From the NCBI GenBank assembly GCA_963573305.1, contig OY754338.1, positions 44,977,531-45,041,530 on the forward strand: 64,000 nucleotides of DNA. Reading direction: 5' to 3'. Position 1 is the first letter of the stretch. Every line of letters starts with the position of its first letter. This document shows, in pieces, positions 1 to 13,345 of the stretch. Below the pieces are notes generated by a model. It searched no databases. It saw only the letters and a program-made list of their open reading frames with translations, and was not told the DNA's origin. This DNA is from Pyrrhosoma nymphula (taxonomy: Eukaryota > Arthropoda > Insecta > Odonata > Coenagrionidae). A program made the position numbers and the translations under genes.

Positions 1-2569
1 ATATACCTCTGACCAGAGTATTCAACCACACTATCGTGTTTTACCTTTGGTTTGAGAATTCGTTTAAAACTTTCATACCACATCTATACTCCTTGCTCGT
101 TGTTTTTCACCTGCCATTTCATTTACCAATACTCCAACGATTCACTCACGAACATTTCATTTCAGCGTCAAAGCTCGAAATAGAAATGAGGAATTTGGTC
201 TTTCCTCTGTGAATCTGCATTATGAAATTCCATCGTCAGCGGGAAGCTAACTAATCCGTTTAAGGGATGGATAACCTCAGAAAATGAGATGCTATGTACC
301 AGTAAAAGTATATTGGAAAGTTGAGCGTTTCATAAATATATTCAGTTTCTTATTGGCGCGGGATAATTAACATGTTCCAAGTTTCAATCTGGTTTTTGAG
401 TAACTCTGTGGTGGTGAAAGAAGCTGTATTATGGTATTATTTTGATTTACAGCCGAGTGTATCTAGTAATGATATTTTTAACATCTAATATCGCAGGGTG
501 TGTAAATTTAATAAGATTTAAATTGCCATAATCTTTTTGATTCCATTGTTTTTGTTATTGCTTCACTTGAAGAATATATTTTTTCAACAATATGTATGCA
601 CTAACTGTATGGTTAACCGCTAACGCGGATCTGTTTCTGGGATCTGAACTGTCAGGAATGTGTCTCATGATATCACGGGAGCAGCATTCATTTATTTCCG
701 GTCATGTAGTCCCACTACTGGAAAATTTAACTAATTCCGGGTAATACATAGGATATTATTTATTTATTTCTATGACCTTCATTGGACCACTTCAGTCATC
801 TTCTGGATTTATACTGTTTTCTGATATCCCACTATTTCTTCATTCGCTTGAATCGTAATTTTCTTTCTTCATCTGATATCACCCATCCTATTCTATTATA
901 CTGAGTATATTGTATCAAAATAGAGTAAAAAATGCAGTTCTTTTATCCATGCGACGTTGGTTAATCAGAATTATTCAGTGATTCATATCATATGATTGTT
1001 TTAATGTATCCCATCATTTCTCCATATCCTCTGCTGACTTCTTCATGATCTTCACTTTCTTCCGGGGCCATTAGATTGGAGGCGAGGACTCCAGCATCCG
1101 ATCCAACTCCAACTCCATTCCATATATTTTGTATTAAAGTCTTACACCTGTGTATCAAAATTCGGGCGAACTACAGACCACCGCTGCCATTAATTGATGG
1201 TTAAAACAAATAAATTTTATGGCTTGAGGTTGTAACGTAAGATCGACGCCATATTAAGTATTTACGTAATGTCTTCTTATTATCGTTTTTCATGGCGGAT
1301 AGGTAAAACGTAATATTTCTTCTTTTGTCAATTTAGCAGCGGGGGACTTGCATTTAGTCATTATTGAAGCACATCAACTCTTAAGTTTATTATTGTGAAG
1401 CTCCCTTGGTAGCCAGTTAATTGATCATAACCGCAATAAGTAGCATTGTTACAGCTGGCGAGATGCAAATGACGCAACTCCGGGAATTTCCCAGTAGAAG
1501 GAGAAATACAAAGTTAGGAGAATCGAACAATGGGATCGAGTGGATAGAAAAGGGCGATGACCTCCGTACATCGGGAGTCACTGATCAACAATATACCCAA
1601 AGGGTAGACTTAATCCACACAACTCGGGACAGTAAATTTCTGAAATAAGAAAAATAGAAGAAGTATTCTTTGCTAGTGACTCGTCAGAAAGTAAGGTTTT
1701 TAGTAGTTAAAACACCCATAAAAAACTTCAACCTGAGAGTACACGTGGTGGCAGACGCAAGACGAGGGAGACTCATCGACTACATCGTCGGGAATTGAAG
1801 CCGGTTCCACGTATGCAGAACCGAGACTTGTTTGGTGACAGGATTTCTTCCGGGACGCATGTGTGTCAGAGGTCAACGTTACCCAACATTTTATGTATCC
1901 TACTATTTGTATGTGAAGGGTAATATTTGCGTGTTAAGGGTATTATTTGTGTGATTAGTGATCGCACCCTGTATCCCTGAAGGCAAACAAAATATAAGTG
2001 AAGGGTAATATTTTGAGAGTGAAGGGTATTTCTTTGTGATTAATGAAATATGAAGTGACCGGAAGGCAAAAGGTGAAATTTACGAGTGAGTATTAAATAA
2101 AATAGTAACAGAGTATTAATAAGAATGTAAATATTATATTGTGAAGGGTGATTTGTACTTAGGAAAACATACGGGCATATCAAATCAAATCTATGCTTCA
2201 TAATAAAGGGAGCTTAATTAACGAGATAACATAACTCTTGTAACTTCCTGGCGCTCAACAACAACCTCTTGAGATAAATTAAATATAATTAAAAGACAAA
2301 ATAAAAGACGAGGGTCGCTGTTTTACAAGGTCGAATCACGGAAGTGATGGAAATTTTGAGCTCAATATTCATCTTAAGTATCACGTGGAGAGCATTTAAA
2401 GAGCAGTATAATAATTCCTAAATAATCAATCTCTTAGCACCCAGCGTAACTATTCTAAATGGAACTTATGAATGATTAAACTTTTTTTTTACTTGAAGAA
2501 CCCTCCTCAAAAACCTTACTTTAAACATTAATATTACTTGTTAAATGTATATTGGCAGTCGACAATTGA
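1..2569. other. Non-coding AT-rich sequence
   Basis: Apart from the degenerate repeat cluster at 1.9-2.2 kb I see no gene. The 75-codon frame at 1421-1648 has no family signature. Confidence 0.5.
1913..2158. repeat. Degenerate GTGAAGGGTAATATTTG repeat cluster
   Basis: Variants of GTGAAGGGTA(A)TATTTG start near 1913, 1932, 1998, 2020 and 2140, some followed by GTGATTAATGA. Irregular spacing. Confidence 0.6.
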
Positions 2570-3075
2570 ATAATAGAACAAGTTCTTGACACAAAGTATC
2601 TGGGAGTAATACTGGAAACCTCGGAACTAGCTGGAAAAGGAATAAATTCGCAAATTATCAGAGGTAACATTATAGCCAATTGCCTTGGTTATTTAATGTT
2701 ACGAAACTGTTAACCGCGACCGGATTCATAAGTAAGAATATACAGGTCAGTAACAAGATCTATATTACCATGTGCGGGAGAAAAAAGAAGCGATCCAAAA
2801 AGTGTGGAAGCAATTGCTAGGGGTCGCGGAAATGAAGGTACTGAGGAAATTTACAAATAATTTATTATAGGAGAGAAAAGAATAAGAAAGTCTTGCCTGA
2901 TTAAGCCAGTCACCGAATGGATAGATTCACGAAAGAGAGAATGGAATCAACACTTAGGTAGAATTCAAGAAGGGAGAGATGTGACAAACGTAAGATACGA
3001 AAGAACGGAAGGGAAAAGAAGAGCCGGAAGCCCACGGCTAAGATGGAAAGATACTCTATCATTACCCCCCCCCCC
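2570..3075 (+). pseudogene. LINE reverse transcriptase C-terminal relic
   Basis: Frames around here encode VLDTKYLGVILETSE (the post-RT 'YLG' region) and, later, KPVTEWIDSRKREWNQHLG plus KRRAGSPRLRWKD, a familiar tail of insect LINE polyproteins. Stops and frameshifts in between. A different family from the 35.7-kb LINE. A C10 run follows at 3065-3074. Confidence 0.65.
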
Positions 3076-3336
3076 AATCATCAGATACCCTATCATTCTT
3101 GGCAAGGAGAAACTTCCAGGCTTATGGGGAATGGAGGAATAACAAGTTATTGATTGTTTCCCAAAATTACCAACAAGTCAACTGGAAATTTGCCCACTTG
3201 ATAATTAATTATAAGTTAATTAAGTAGGAATAAAATCGAAACAATTCAAATATATTATCCTTGTGATTTTGAACTCGTGATCCAGACAAACCATGCCATT
3301 GGAAACAACCCCGCTGCGTCTACGTTTTTCAGGTAA

Positions 3337-3349
3337 AGGTCAAAGGTCA
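3337..3349 (+). promoter_or_regulatory. Perfect DR1 nuclear-receptor half-site repeat
   Basis: AGGTCAAAGGTCA, two perfect half-sites with 1-bp spacing, preceded by AGGTAA. This is the HNF4/RXR-type DR1 consensus. No gene start is known nearby, so function is only a guess. Confidence 0.3.
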
Positions 3350-4233
3350 TCCAGCTTAGCCAAACGTAACAGTGAATCCGGGGCGAAGACCGCGTCGAAA
3401 CATCAAACTCGACAGGAAATACATGCCCGTGACAGTTGTTGGCTGTCTCATCCCATGGCCACCTATCTGTGAAAGGCGTATCCACTCGTGCAAAAGGAAA
3501 TAAAAAACGTATTGGATGCCTCTCTGGTGAAACGTGAAGAGAAGCTTTGTGTGACCCGTTTGCCAAACAAGAGGGAAAGAGGAATGAATTTAAATTTTTT
3601 ATATCCCTTCTAATGCATGCTGCTGTAAAAAATGACGTTATCTAGCTTTTGTCTCCTGTTTTATTGACGGTTGAGCTACTGCTCTTTATTTTTCTGACGT
3701 GAAACTAAACTTTCGACGGTGCAATTGACAGATTTACGTCCTAACGGCGAGGTGTACAATGAATGATCAATCGCCGCGAGCATTTTACAGCATAGCACTC
3801 GCTACAATTTATGGATTACATCTCCCGCTTAAGTTCCTGGCGCAGATCTGCGCAGCAAGTAGGGTAGGTAGAAGTGGCGGGGGTAAAGGGAAAGCATGGA
3901 GGGGAAGAGAGGGAGGAAACAAGAGAGAATGAACGAGGCACAAACTTGCAAGGCTAGTTGTTAAAAACACCCATCGTTATAGAGCCCTTTCTCGAGGTCT
4001 CATTGTGATCGAGTAGAAATGGGACCGTAGCTAGTGGTTAGTGTTCCTATTTCTTGAAACGCTTGTGAAGCATGACGCTTATGAACCTCCACTCTAGACA
4101 ACCTTCTTCCCCCGTTTCACTGGATTCTGAAAGTTCCGTACCCCATGTCCATAATCCATATTCCATAATGATTGCAATGATTGGATGCACAAATGATATG
4201 CCACGGAGTCACGCGCACGGGTGCGAAGATATA

Positions 4234-4340
4234 CACCAAAGACGGTGACATTTTCGATGAAAAATTAATTTGACTTGACCGGGATTTGAACCTGGATCTC
4301 CCAATTTACGGTAAGTTGTGTAAGCCACCAAGCCATCTTA
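4234..4340 (-). mobile_element. tRNA-derived SINE, family A
   Basis: On the - strand: head TAAGATGGCTTGGTGGCTTA, B-box-like GGTTCAAATCCCGG, then the tail ATTTTTCATCGAAAATGT. A close inverted copy lies at 4378-4491. Confidence 0.75.
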
Positions 4341-4377
4341 ACTCAACAAAATTCAGAAGTTGAAATTCTCGTTTAAT

Positions 4378-4491
4378 TAAGATGGCTTGGTGGTGTAACT
4401 GGCTTACACACCTGACCGGCAATTGGGAGATCAGATTCGAATCCCGGTCAAGTCAAATGATTTTTTTCATGGCGAATTTTACCATCTTTGA
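4378..4491 (+). mobile_element. tRNA-derived SINE, family A, best copy
   Basis: Has an A-box-like TGGTGTAACTGG and B box GATTCGAATCC (4434-4444), the internal pol III promoter. The family tail AATGATTTTTTTCATGGCG follows. Head-to-head with the previous copy across a 37-bp gap. Not a tRNA gene: the tail is SINE-specific and the cloverleaf is incomplete. Confidence 0.8.
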
Positions 4492-4499
4492 TTATTTAT

Positions 4500-7400
4500 G
4501 TAGGCGGGGAGTCTGAAGTATGTCATTTTGGGGAGTCTGAAATCTTCAATCATTTGAATAATTTACGCAAATGTAGATATTTAAGACAAGGGACCGATTT
4601 TAAATATTATTTTTAACAAATTGTGTGAAGGAGGTGATAAATCTTGCATCAGAATTCATCTACCCTAAATGAATTGCGCTCTGGAGTTGGGAGGTTTAAG
4701 TCCAATCCAATCGCCAGAGTACTGTTTCTAAAAAACCCTGTTGAAACTTATATCTTAGCTATAACCGTGTTAGCCAATAACTTATATCATCGGCTATCCA
4801 TATAGGTCGTGTTGGTGGGGTGGCTAAAGTATTGACTTACCGGTCCTAGGGTCCTAATTCATTCGCAGGTCCACTAGCGCAGAGATTTTTCAATCAAACC
4901 CCGATCACCTTCACGGATGTTATATGGAGAGAATTTTAGATAAAGTACTCCTTCCGTTGAAAGGGACGTTAAAATTTTTGTCTCCTCGACAACTTCAATT
5001 GATAATAGGCTAATTCCGATTACAAGTTTCTCTCCTCCCTACCCCGTATGTCCTAAGTAATCCTTCCCAGGCCTACCTACCCACCTAATCTTAGTGGCAC
5101 AAATGAAAGAACCGTAGAACAAGCAGTCCATGAATCTATTATTTATTAGAAGGAACACCGTGACTGAATGGATGACAAAATGTTTCCTTAAAAAAGAAAA
5201 ACCAGCCGTACAAATTAGTGTTAGAAGTTTAAAGAAGTAAAAAAGATAAAGCTTAGAAAGATCAAATAAATTAGTAAATCCAGTAAATATTTAGCATCAC
5301 TATCAAAATAGGTTGTACTACCTACCTTACACGACGCTAATGATTTTAGTTGTTGCTCGCCTCTCCCAAAAGAACCGACAAACAAATGTCCTAGGATTTA
5401 ATATATTTGAAGAAACACCTTGATTGAATAGAGGGTAAAATTCAGTCCCAGAATCGAGGTGGAAGACATAACGTAGATTTTAAAAATAGTAAATTATGTA
5501 AAGAAAATCAAGAGTCAAGTTAACATTTTACAATGTTACCGAAAAAGGTTTTACACGCAAAGAATAAATGAAAGGATTGCCATTAAACATGTAAAGAGTG
5601 ATATGGAAGTTGGTGACAAGGCTTATCCTTTAAAACATAGCCGTATATCTCGTTCTTTCTCAAACATGATCATGTGTAGCTTTAATCTGGCCTTCCTGGG
5701 CCTGGACGCATGAATATTTCGTTTAATTTCCCCCTTTTTCGCCCAAGGATTGAAATCAAATTTCCCTAGTGTCCATTTTTACAACTGGGAAAGTAAATGA
5801 ATGATTAGTGGTCACGAGCACGACTCCAATAAAAATAAAATCCATGAATTATTAAAGCCTATGGGGCCTAAATAAGCCTTTAACTCTGCGTGACAGCTGA
5901 GTTCTACGCTGGACTTGGCTTCAAATCGCTTTCCCTGAAGTATTACTGCAATTTCTGCCTTTAGGCCCCGCGTAATTTCATTGTCTCTCTTAATATATCG
6001 TGACTATTAAAATCCTATTAATTGTCAATTTGAACCCCTTATTTCATGTGTTTCATTATTTTCAGAATCAGTAAAAACTGTAATTGACACTCATTTGTGC
6101 TTAACGGAGAACCTATAATATTTTTAAGCAATTTATTTATTCCATTAAAATACTTTCGTTCACATATGAGTAGCTTTCAATACTGCGTCGCAATCTAAAA
6201 GAGGAGGGATGATTCCTACTGAAGGTAAAGGTATTGTGTTCCTGCTTATTTAAGTAAAAGTTCATTTAACTTATTTCTTATTTGGATTTTCAGTAAAGCA
6301 TCATTTCTTCACAATCCTTAGATATATTTACTGGCTAAAAATTTGGAAGTTTTTTCTGTATACACCAAATTCGGTGAAATTTGCCATGAAAAATCATTTG
6401 ACTTGACCGGGACTTGAACCCGGATCTCCCAATATGTTTTTGTTAATTTTATTTCTGTAATTTGATAGTTATCTGTTTTATTTACCATGGTCTAACGCAA
6501 CTCTAGCGTTTAATACAAATTTGTTTGCTTGCTAAGAACTCTATAGATGATAGTGAAGTAGTATGACTAAGTGGTATAATTATGTGTATACATTTTAATG
6601 AGTTCATTTTTTGTTTTTTTTTAAATTTCAATTTCGATTTTTACCCTCTTGTAAGCAGACCTTATCCGTACATGAATCTGTGTTAATTGATGTTTCTGTT
6701 TTTCGCTCCCTTTGGTTCCACGAGTAAAGCTAACATGTATTAGAAGAGAAGTATTGTAACAGTTGTTCAACTTAATACTTTCATTCTTCACTCCTTAAAA
6801 CTATGTATTAAATTACTTGCGGCACTGTTATTTGCGGCTAACCATCTCATTTTGTGTAGCAATCCTTTTATATTAGCCACTAAATTAATAATTTCTTAAC
6901 ACACTGTATTTTTCTATCTAATCTAAGCTAATTTTAGTGATTAGTGTTTTCTACTTCGAAATGTTTATTTGAGGTTAGGCTAAACACAGGCCATTTGCCT
7001 AATAGGCTATCTAAACTTCCTGGCATTCTAATACAAATTTTTATTCTCTATATATGGAATAATAAATATTATTATATTACCATGCACACTGGATGCACTG
7101 TTATTTACTAAGCTCATTTCGAAGAAAAATAGCGAAAATTATTTTTTACCATCCGTGCTCATCTGACACATAATGACCTTTCAGAGAGGTGCAAACCAAG
7201 AACTTGCTCATATTTCGTGCTTATTCTCAAATTTCAAGAGTTTTTGCACCTCTGTCAAGACGTTGTTCACTTGAGAGCCTCACGAATAGCAGAAAGGCTT
7301 TCGCAATGGAAAACCTGCCCAAAGTCGTTCCCTTCTTTTTGGCTTCTGCCAGTAGTACCTCTGCCCTGTCTTATCTCCTCCAGAAATCCCTGCACGGATG

Positions 7401-8109
7401 CATAACCCTCTTTTCTTATCTAGTTTCAAAGCAGAGAGCCAATTTGATATCTAAAGCAAGTTCTTCCTCTCCAAAATGTTGTCTTTTTTCTCCTCGCTGT
7501 GGAGCGTCCATCTTCTACCTTTCAACCTCTAGCTCCCATTCAGCGAGTATTTCTAGCCTTTATTAGACTAGTTGGCATAGGCCCTTACATAGGGTAGCCA
7601 TAAGGAAATAGAGGACCAGATGTTATAAATAAATATTCGATTGCAGCATCCTTTTGGTGTGGTGCTCGGGGATAACTAAAGCTGTGCGTATAAAAGTTCC
7701 CCTTGCGCTTATATCCATGCATATGAATGTGAGTGACTTGTAAAAAAATGTAGTGACTTTTTGGGAGGGTTTATATGTTAGAAGAAATAGCTTTTCTCTC
7801 CAATGGAACATATATTTGGAACGTGATACTCTCATTTTATACTTTCTCGTTTAAATTTTATTCACGACTTCATTTCTAAAATAATTGGCGCGTATGATAA
7901 TTGTTTAAGTTTCTTTTTAAGTAGGATCCTTAATAAAGCATTCGCGTGGTGTACTTTGCTTGGCTCAGCTGCTATGCCATTCTTAATTTATTCTCCATGT
8001 GTCTTGTGTTCTCTCATTAGCAGAATCAACGAAGCGTAAGGAAGCATACAATTAAAGCAATTGCTTACATTTTGCTCTTGCATACCAGCGAAGCTTGGGA
8101 AATAAATGT
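4500..8109. other. Non-coding sequence
   Basis: Besides the SINE at 6.4 kb, a weak tRNA-like stretch near 4808-4870 and two loosely similar 40-bp blocks (5141-5182 and 5398-5446), nothing is recognised. The 125-codon frame at 7189-7566 is Ser/Leu-rich and unlike known families. Confidence 0.45.
6361..6434 (-). mobile_element. tRNA-derived SINE, family A, 5'-truncated
   Basis: The - strand has GGGAGATCCGGGTTCAAGTC, then CCGGTCAAGTCAAATGATTT and the CATGGCAAATTTC tail. The A-box head is missing. Confidence 0.7.
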
Positions 8110-8335
8110 AGCGGAAAATAAAAGATTGAAAGCAATTTTAACTACTACTACCTACAAAGATCACATGGGCAGAATAGTTAATAATTAGGATTCCCTCCAA
8201 AGAATTCAGAACCAAAAGTTCAATATTGCTGAGAAGTTGAATGGAAATTGTACACACTTTGCGATTAAATCAATAATGGACGGGAAAATAAAGAGACGAG
8301 GAGAACCAAGGGTGCAATACATGACATTTTATAAT
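8110..8335 (+). pseudogene. Possible LINE tail relic
   Basis: Translation includes THFAIKSIMDGKIKRRGEPR and VQYMT, resembling the '(L)IMEGKIEGRRGRGRPR..Y' tail of LINE polyproteins. Short and degraded, with only this match. Confidence 0.35.
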
Positions 8336-8339
8336 TTAA

Positions 8340-11300
8340 TCTGTTTGAACTATGAATTTTAAAGAAATGACATGATTTATTACCGGATAAAATAATGGAG
8401 TATGATGCTGCAACATTCTTCGGATTGATTGTAGCTAATGACTTTGGCTCTAATACTCAAGTTCCGGGATTCGGTAAGCTGTGAAATGAATAACGGAACT
8501 GACCAGCGTTCAGTAGACTTGGGCTGGAGCTTCAGTCAAAATAGATTACGTTTATGGAGGGCACATTTCCTTGAATGGGAGCGTTAATATGCAACGTCTG
8601 GCGCGTGACTTTGGGTGACGTTATTTTGATTTGTGATTAATTTGTAATACTGGAAATATATTATTGAAATTCTTCCGTTATGCTAGAATGGTGATCAAAT
8701 CATGCGATGGATATTTTCCGCGACAAGTGTAAATGATAGAAGTGGTTAAATAACGTCCGTAGATTTAATTACTATTCCAGATACTTCATTGCATGCCAAA
8801 ATGCTGTATGAATGCTGTATGCTGAATATCATATGTCAAAAAACCCGAAAAGCTTATTTTGATCGACCGTTAGGAAATTTTCAATATTTAAACTGAGATT
8901 TTCCTTGGCGAATCAAACTTTTTGCGCTTCGATATATATTATGGAAAGCATTCTGTGTTCGCGAGTGAATGTCAGTTCACTCTATTCCTCAAATGAAAAT
9001 GAAAAATGCAGTTACAGGACTTCAAAATGATTTTTGGTTTGCTACATGTTAGTCAATCTTGCGTCTTATAAAAAGATAGGCTAAAACTGCAACTTCGTGC
9101 AGTTTTAGCCTTACAGTTTGGCAAGTTTACGTTCGACGTTTCTCCATAGCGTACATATTTTTCTAAGAACCACGAGCAGAAAGACTTTCAGACTTTGCAT
9201 AATATAAAATACCGCCGCTGTCCGGATAATATACAAGGTTTGGCACATATAAGGTTCGACTCCAGATCATTTACATCAACTCCCCTTAGAAATCCATGGA
9301 AATTTTATTATTATTTCTTGCGGGCTGGTTTTATTTGAAAATTTAAATTTTAAATAATGGTCGTTCGAACTTGAGAGAAATTTTTTAGGAAGGAAATTGA
9401 GTGGTCAAATTTCGTTTTTGATTCGTAATTGCGAGATATCGTGCATATTAATTCAAGATATCCTTAATTGTTTTTAACTTTAGCTTTCCGTGGAATTTTT
9501 GAGGAATGTGTGCGGAAAAATGCCCTGTAAAATTCAGCTAAGAAACTAATTGTATTACTTATAGAATATTTTTATGTTAGTGTATGCATCAATTAACCTT
9601 TATTTAGTCAAGGATAGTTGTATGTTCCACTAGTTAATGTCGGTTTAAGACTGGATAAAAAACATGAAGATCTGATGAGGTTAATAGGTTTGTTTAAAAT
9701 CTTTTAAAATAGCAGTTTTTATAAGATGGTACTCTTAGTATTATTTTTTCCTTTGCCCTGAGTGGCGGTGGAGCCACTTGAGAGCAGTCTTGAAGGCTTA
9801 ATAGACGAGAAGGTATGAGACCAATTCGCCTTAAGGAATTCTCTGTCTGCCCTCGCAAATTCGTATCACTTGCTAGCCCCCTAGTATTCTATGCACAAGT
9901 GGGCGTGAACCTTGATATTTAAGGTTACGTTGGAGATAGCATGGTATATGGTGGAACTTATTAAGGCATGGTTATATAATTTCTGCGTCCCCTGAAAATG
10001 AAGTTTTACTGTTTCTGGGATATTCGTGCAGATTAACTATTCCTCTGTATCTTCTTAATTCTAATTCAAGTTCCAAACAAGTAAAAACGTTGATTTCTAA
10101 TCTTATTCCAAACCTCATATTTCCTCTTCTGAGAGCTGCAGAGTCGATATAATCATATAAATTGCTCCGATTCAGGTTTATAGGTCATTTATGAGATAAA
10201 TTATGGTGTTGTTTGATCAATCCCGGTATTGGTACTAACATTTACGAATTCCTATTTTATACATTTACTCTGAATTGTTTTTAACATGACAGCCATTAAT
10301 CGATCACACCGGCGATTTTAAAGGTTAAATAATGAAAAATTGTGGTTAACTAAGGAAATGCTCCTGAAGTAAGTATTCATGGATCTTTTCTAATATCATT
10401 AAAAGTTTGTACTTGACTAGGCGTAATTTCTAACAGAATTTATTGCCCTTGCTTACTTCAAACTGATATGTAACGACTTAATTGCGGGCAATTGATTTAT
10501 CGGTAAAAATGTCTACAGGTATACTTGACGTATTTGAAATATAACGAATATTTTGGTTAAGTACGACTAAAATGCGCTGGTAAGACATTCCGTTAATCAT
10601 CTTTGGCAAGCACGGTGAAAAGATTAGTGCAACAAGACCTTGTAAGTGAATGTCGTTTACTTCGGAAATTAATGCTTGAGAGATTCCACCTTTTGCTTTC
10701 CAGTCTCCTTTTCTACTTATAATCCTCTCTTTCACCATCTTCATAGCTTTCAGCCGTAGTCCACTTCCTCCTTTTTCTTCTGCTGGAGGAACTCCTTCTA
10801 AGACGCTTAGCGTGCAAGGGATATTAACTTCTTTGCAAGGGGGTGGGGTGAAGGAAAAAGAGGTGTTTCAGCCAGCGGGAAAAGTTTTTTTGGAGGATTC
10901 TTGAGTTTTATGCTCGTCAACTGAGCATTGCGGTGACTGTACTTTTTCCTCCGTTCCTCTCAGAGAAGCGCGACCAATTCCAACGCGCTAACTTGTAACT
11001 TCACGGTGAGCGGAAGAGCTTAATGCGAAGAATCTTGCGTCCTTCCTTCCGAACCTCGTTTCAGTGCATTCTATCTTTTGATTCCAGGGTCAGCGTCCTT
11101 CATTCAAGGGTCGCACCGTTATTTGTATTCCTGATCATAGGTGTTCGAGGAGGAAAATAAACATCATCTATGTGAATTCAACTCAATTTTTTTCTTTATT
11201 TTACCTAAGACCTAGTTTTTGTCCCATAAAGTCATCCTCAGGCGTGTTGAAACCTAGTCATGATGCCAAGAAAGTGCTGACACCTAGGTCACAATAATGA

Positions 11301-12789
11301 GTATTTAATTGGAACAAAGGCGATGTATACTTCCTTCCTTGATGGATAAATTCCACACTGGTAAGCCAGAAACATTTAGTTTCAATCATAGGTTTTCAAC
11401 CAAATATTTGTAAAATCCACTGATATTCCTGCTTATTGTATTTCATTGTATAGTTATTCACCCATTCGCGAATATTTCTCTGTAAATTTTCCCTGATTAA
11501 AGTGTCTGTTTTCCAATATTAATTATATCATATGGCCAAATGATCAACGAGTTACCCGTAGTAAATACTTTGATTTCGAATAAGTTTTCGTTGTACTGCA
11601 TCATCTTCAAAACCTATACCAGAGTTGAAGTGCTTACCAGAGGAAAATTGCTGATATGTTGTCCATTCATGAAGTCCCAATTCAACCACATCTTGCTAGA
11701 TTCATTACTCTTCTTTAATTTCCTTCTCAAACTCTTCCAATTCTTTTTCGCACTTCATGCCGCCCAAAAAAATCATCCTCTTCCACCTCTTCCATGCTTC
11801 TGTCCTTCAAATGCTTTATAAATTGTATTTCAGATCCTTGAACCTGGGTCTTGGCTTTGAGAAAGCTAGTGATCAAGCTAGTGTATTAACCTTATCCCTT
11901 GTTGGATGCCGGCCGGCCCTTCTACATTTTAATACATATGCCGCCCCCTCTACATTTTTATTCGCGCTGACTGCCGATATTCATCTTATCTTTCAAGTTG
12001 ATTTGCACGTATATTGCGTTTTATTAGCGGGAGGTGTAGAATTAGATAAAAAATGACTGAAGTATTTATAGCGAGATAGTCTAACGTCCTATAGGTGGTG
12101 TAAGTTGTAGGCCTCATATCTGAAATATTTTGAAGACAATATAAGCCTGTAAATTGAAAAAAACCGTTATAAGAAGAATTTAATCGACATGCCGTCATGA
12201 CATCTTCTTTCATAAGTTTGTAAGCCTGCACCTCACCCCAATTTTCGGTCATTACTTTCTTTATCTACTGTACCCTTAAACTTTCTATCCAATTTGATAC
12301 CATCAATCATATTTATCTTCTCCCTATGTCTTTCCTATCCTTTTTCTCTCGACAAGCTGGCATTTTTTCCATTCTGCTTCCCTTCTGTGTCATATATACA
12401 ACCTCTCAATATATACCTATTTCAAGTTATTTTCGTCCTTCTTCCCTCAAACATTTCCTTTAACATACTGACATATGTAATAGCTCTCATTTTGTTCTCC
12501 CTCGATTCATTTATTTGTTTTATTTTTATCTATATCCGTTTTTTCTAGTGCTTTAATCTAACAATAAGCTCATATTTTCCCTGTTTCCCTTTACAATCAT
12601 CTGGAATAAGGACCTCGAATGTTATTTCGAATGAATATTTATCAATCTAATGATTTTCTTAGCTTTAAGGGTTGTATAAATATTTGGACGTTCTTTCTAG
12701 CATTTAACGGAATTAAACTGTGATCTTTTCTTAGTAGTGAGCTGTGTCCGCTGAACAAATCACTCTTCGGTTGGATTATTTTATTCTCC
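8340..12789. other. Non-coding AT-rich sequence
   Basis: One hairpin at 9078. Pyrimidine-rich low-complexity sequence at 12290-12550 creates an open frame that looks spurious. Confidence 0.5.
9078..9111. repeat. Perfect 14-bp hairpin
   Basis: AGGCTAAAACTGCA, loop ACTTCG, then the exact reverse complement. Confidence 0.9.
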
Positions 12790-12905
12790 AAATGAATGAA
12801 ATTAGCCATGTAAAAATCGTTTGACTTGATCGGGTTTACATCCAAATTTCGCTATTTCCAGTCAAGTGTGTTTGCTAGTTACACCATCAAGACATCTTAC
12901 TTCAA
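12790..12905 (-). mobile_element. tRNA-derived SINE, family A, diverged
   Basis: On the - strand: AAGATGTCTTGATGGTGTAA head, degraded B box, CAAGTCAAACGATTTTTACA tail. It lies about 65 bp upstream of the 5S-derived SINE. Confidence 0.65.
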
Positions 12906-12969
12906 GAAGAATTTTAGCGGGGTTTATATGAACTAGATGTTCGGTGAATTGAAGCACGACAAAGTCTTG

Positions 12970-13175
12970 GCAACGGCCTGTCACGTTGGAAACACCGGTT
13001 CCCGATTAGTCACCGAAGTTAAGCATCGTTAGGCTCAGCTCGAGTTTGGAGGGGTGATCCTCCGATTCGTCCGAGTGCTGTTGCCCGCGGAGTGGCAGAC
13101 AGTATGTTCGAAATAACCTTAGCCGTCGAAGTACGTTAAACAAAAATACTACTACGACCAAGTCTCCCGTGCTAC
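12970..13175 (+). mobile_element. 5S-rRNA-derived SINE, copy 1
   Basis: Positions 12970-13091 follow the arthropod 5S rRNA: CAACGGCC start, CACCGGTTCCCGAT, CACCGAAGTTAAGCATCGTT (box A region), GGAGGGGTGATCC (box C region), TGTTGCC end. A non-5S body follows (GTTCGAAATAACCTTAGCCG, AAATACTACTACGACC). The same 5S-plus-body unit occurs at 15.6 kb. Mutations in the 5S part rule out a normal rRNA gene. Confidence 0.75.
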
Positions 13176-13231
13176 AATGTGGACTGGAGATGAGAACATC
13201 TCTTTCGTGCATGAACCGCCGCAGAAGTTAG

Positions 13232-13345
13232 CGTTTAAGTAAGTGAGAGTTGTGATGCAACTTGTGAACATACCTGCCAGATAATAGATCCAAGTTCGAA
13301 TTCTTGGCTCGTCAAATAATTTTTTTCATGACGAATTTCATCAAT
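13232..13345 (+). mobile_element. tRNA-derived SINE, family A, diverged
   Basis: B-box-like CAAGTTCGAATTC (13291-13303), then GTCAAATAATTTTTTTCATG and ACGAATTTCATC, the family A tail. Sits just downstream of the 5S-derived SINE. Confidence 0.6.

Noticed and set aside
4378..4450. tRNA gene at 4.4 kb or 40.75 kb
   Set aside because: A and B boxes are present but the cloverleaf is incomplete and a common repeat tail follows.
7189..7566. 125-codon open frame
   Set aside because: Low-complexity Ser/Leu composition with no family motif and no splice context.
12970..13091. Functional 5S rRNA gene
   Set aside because: Many changes from the conserved 5S sequence, and a second copy shares the same non-5S body, so it is a SINE.
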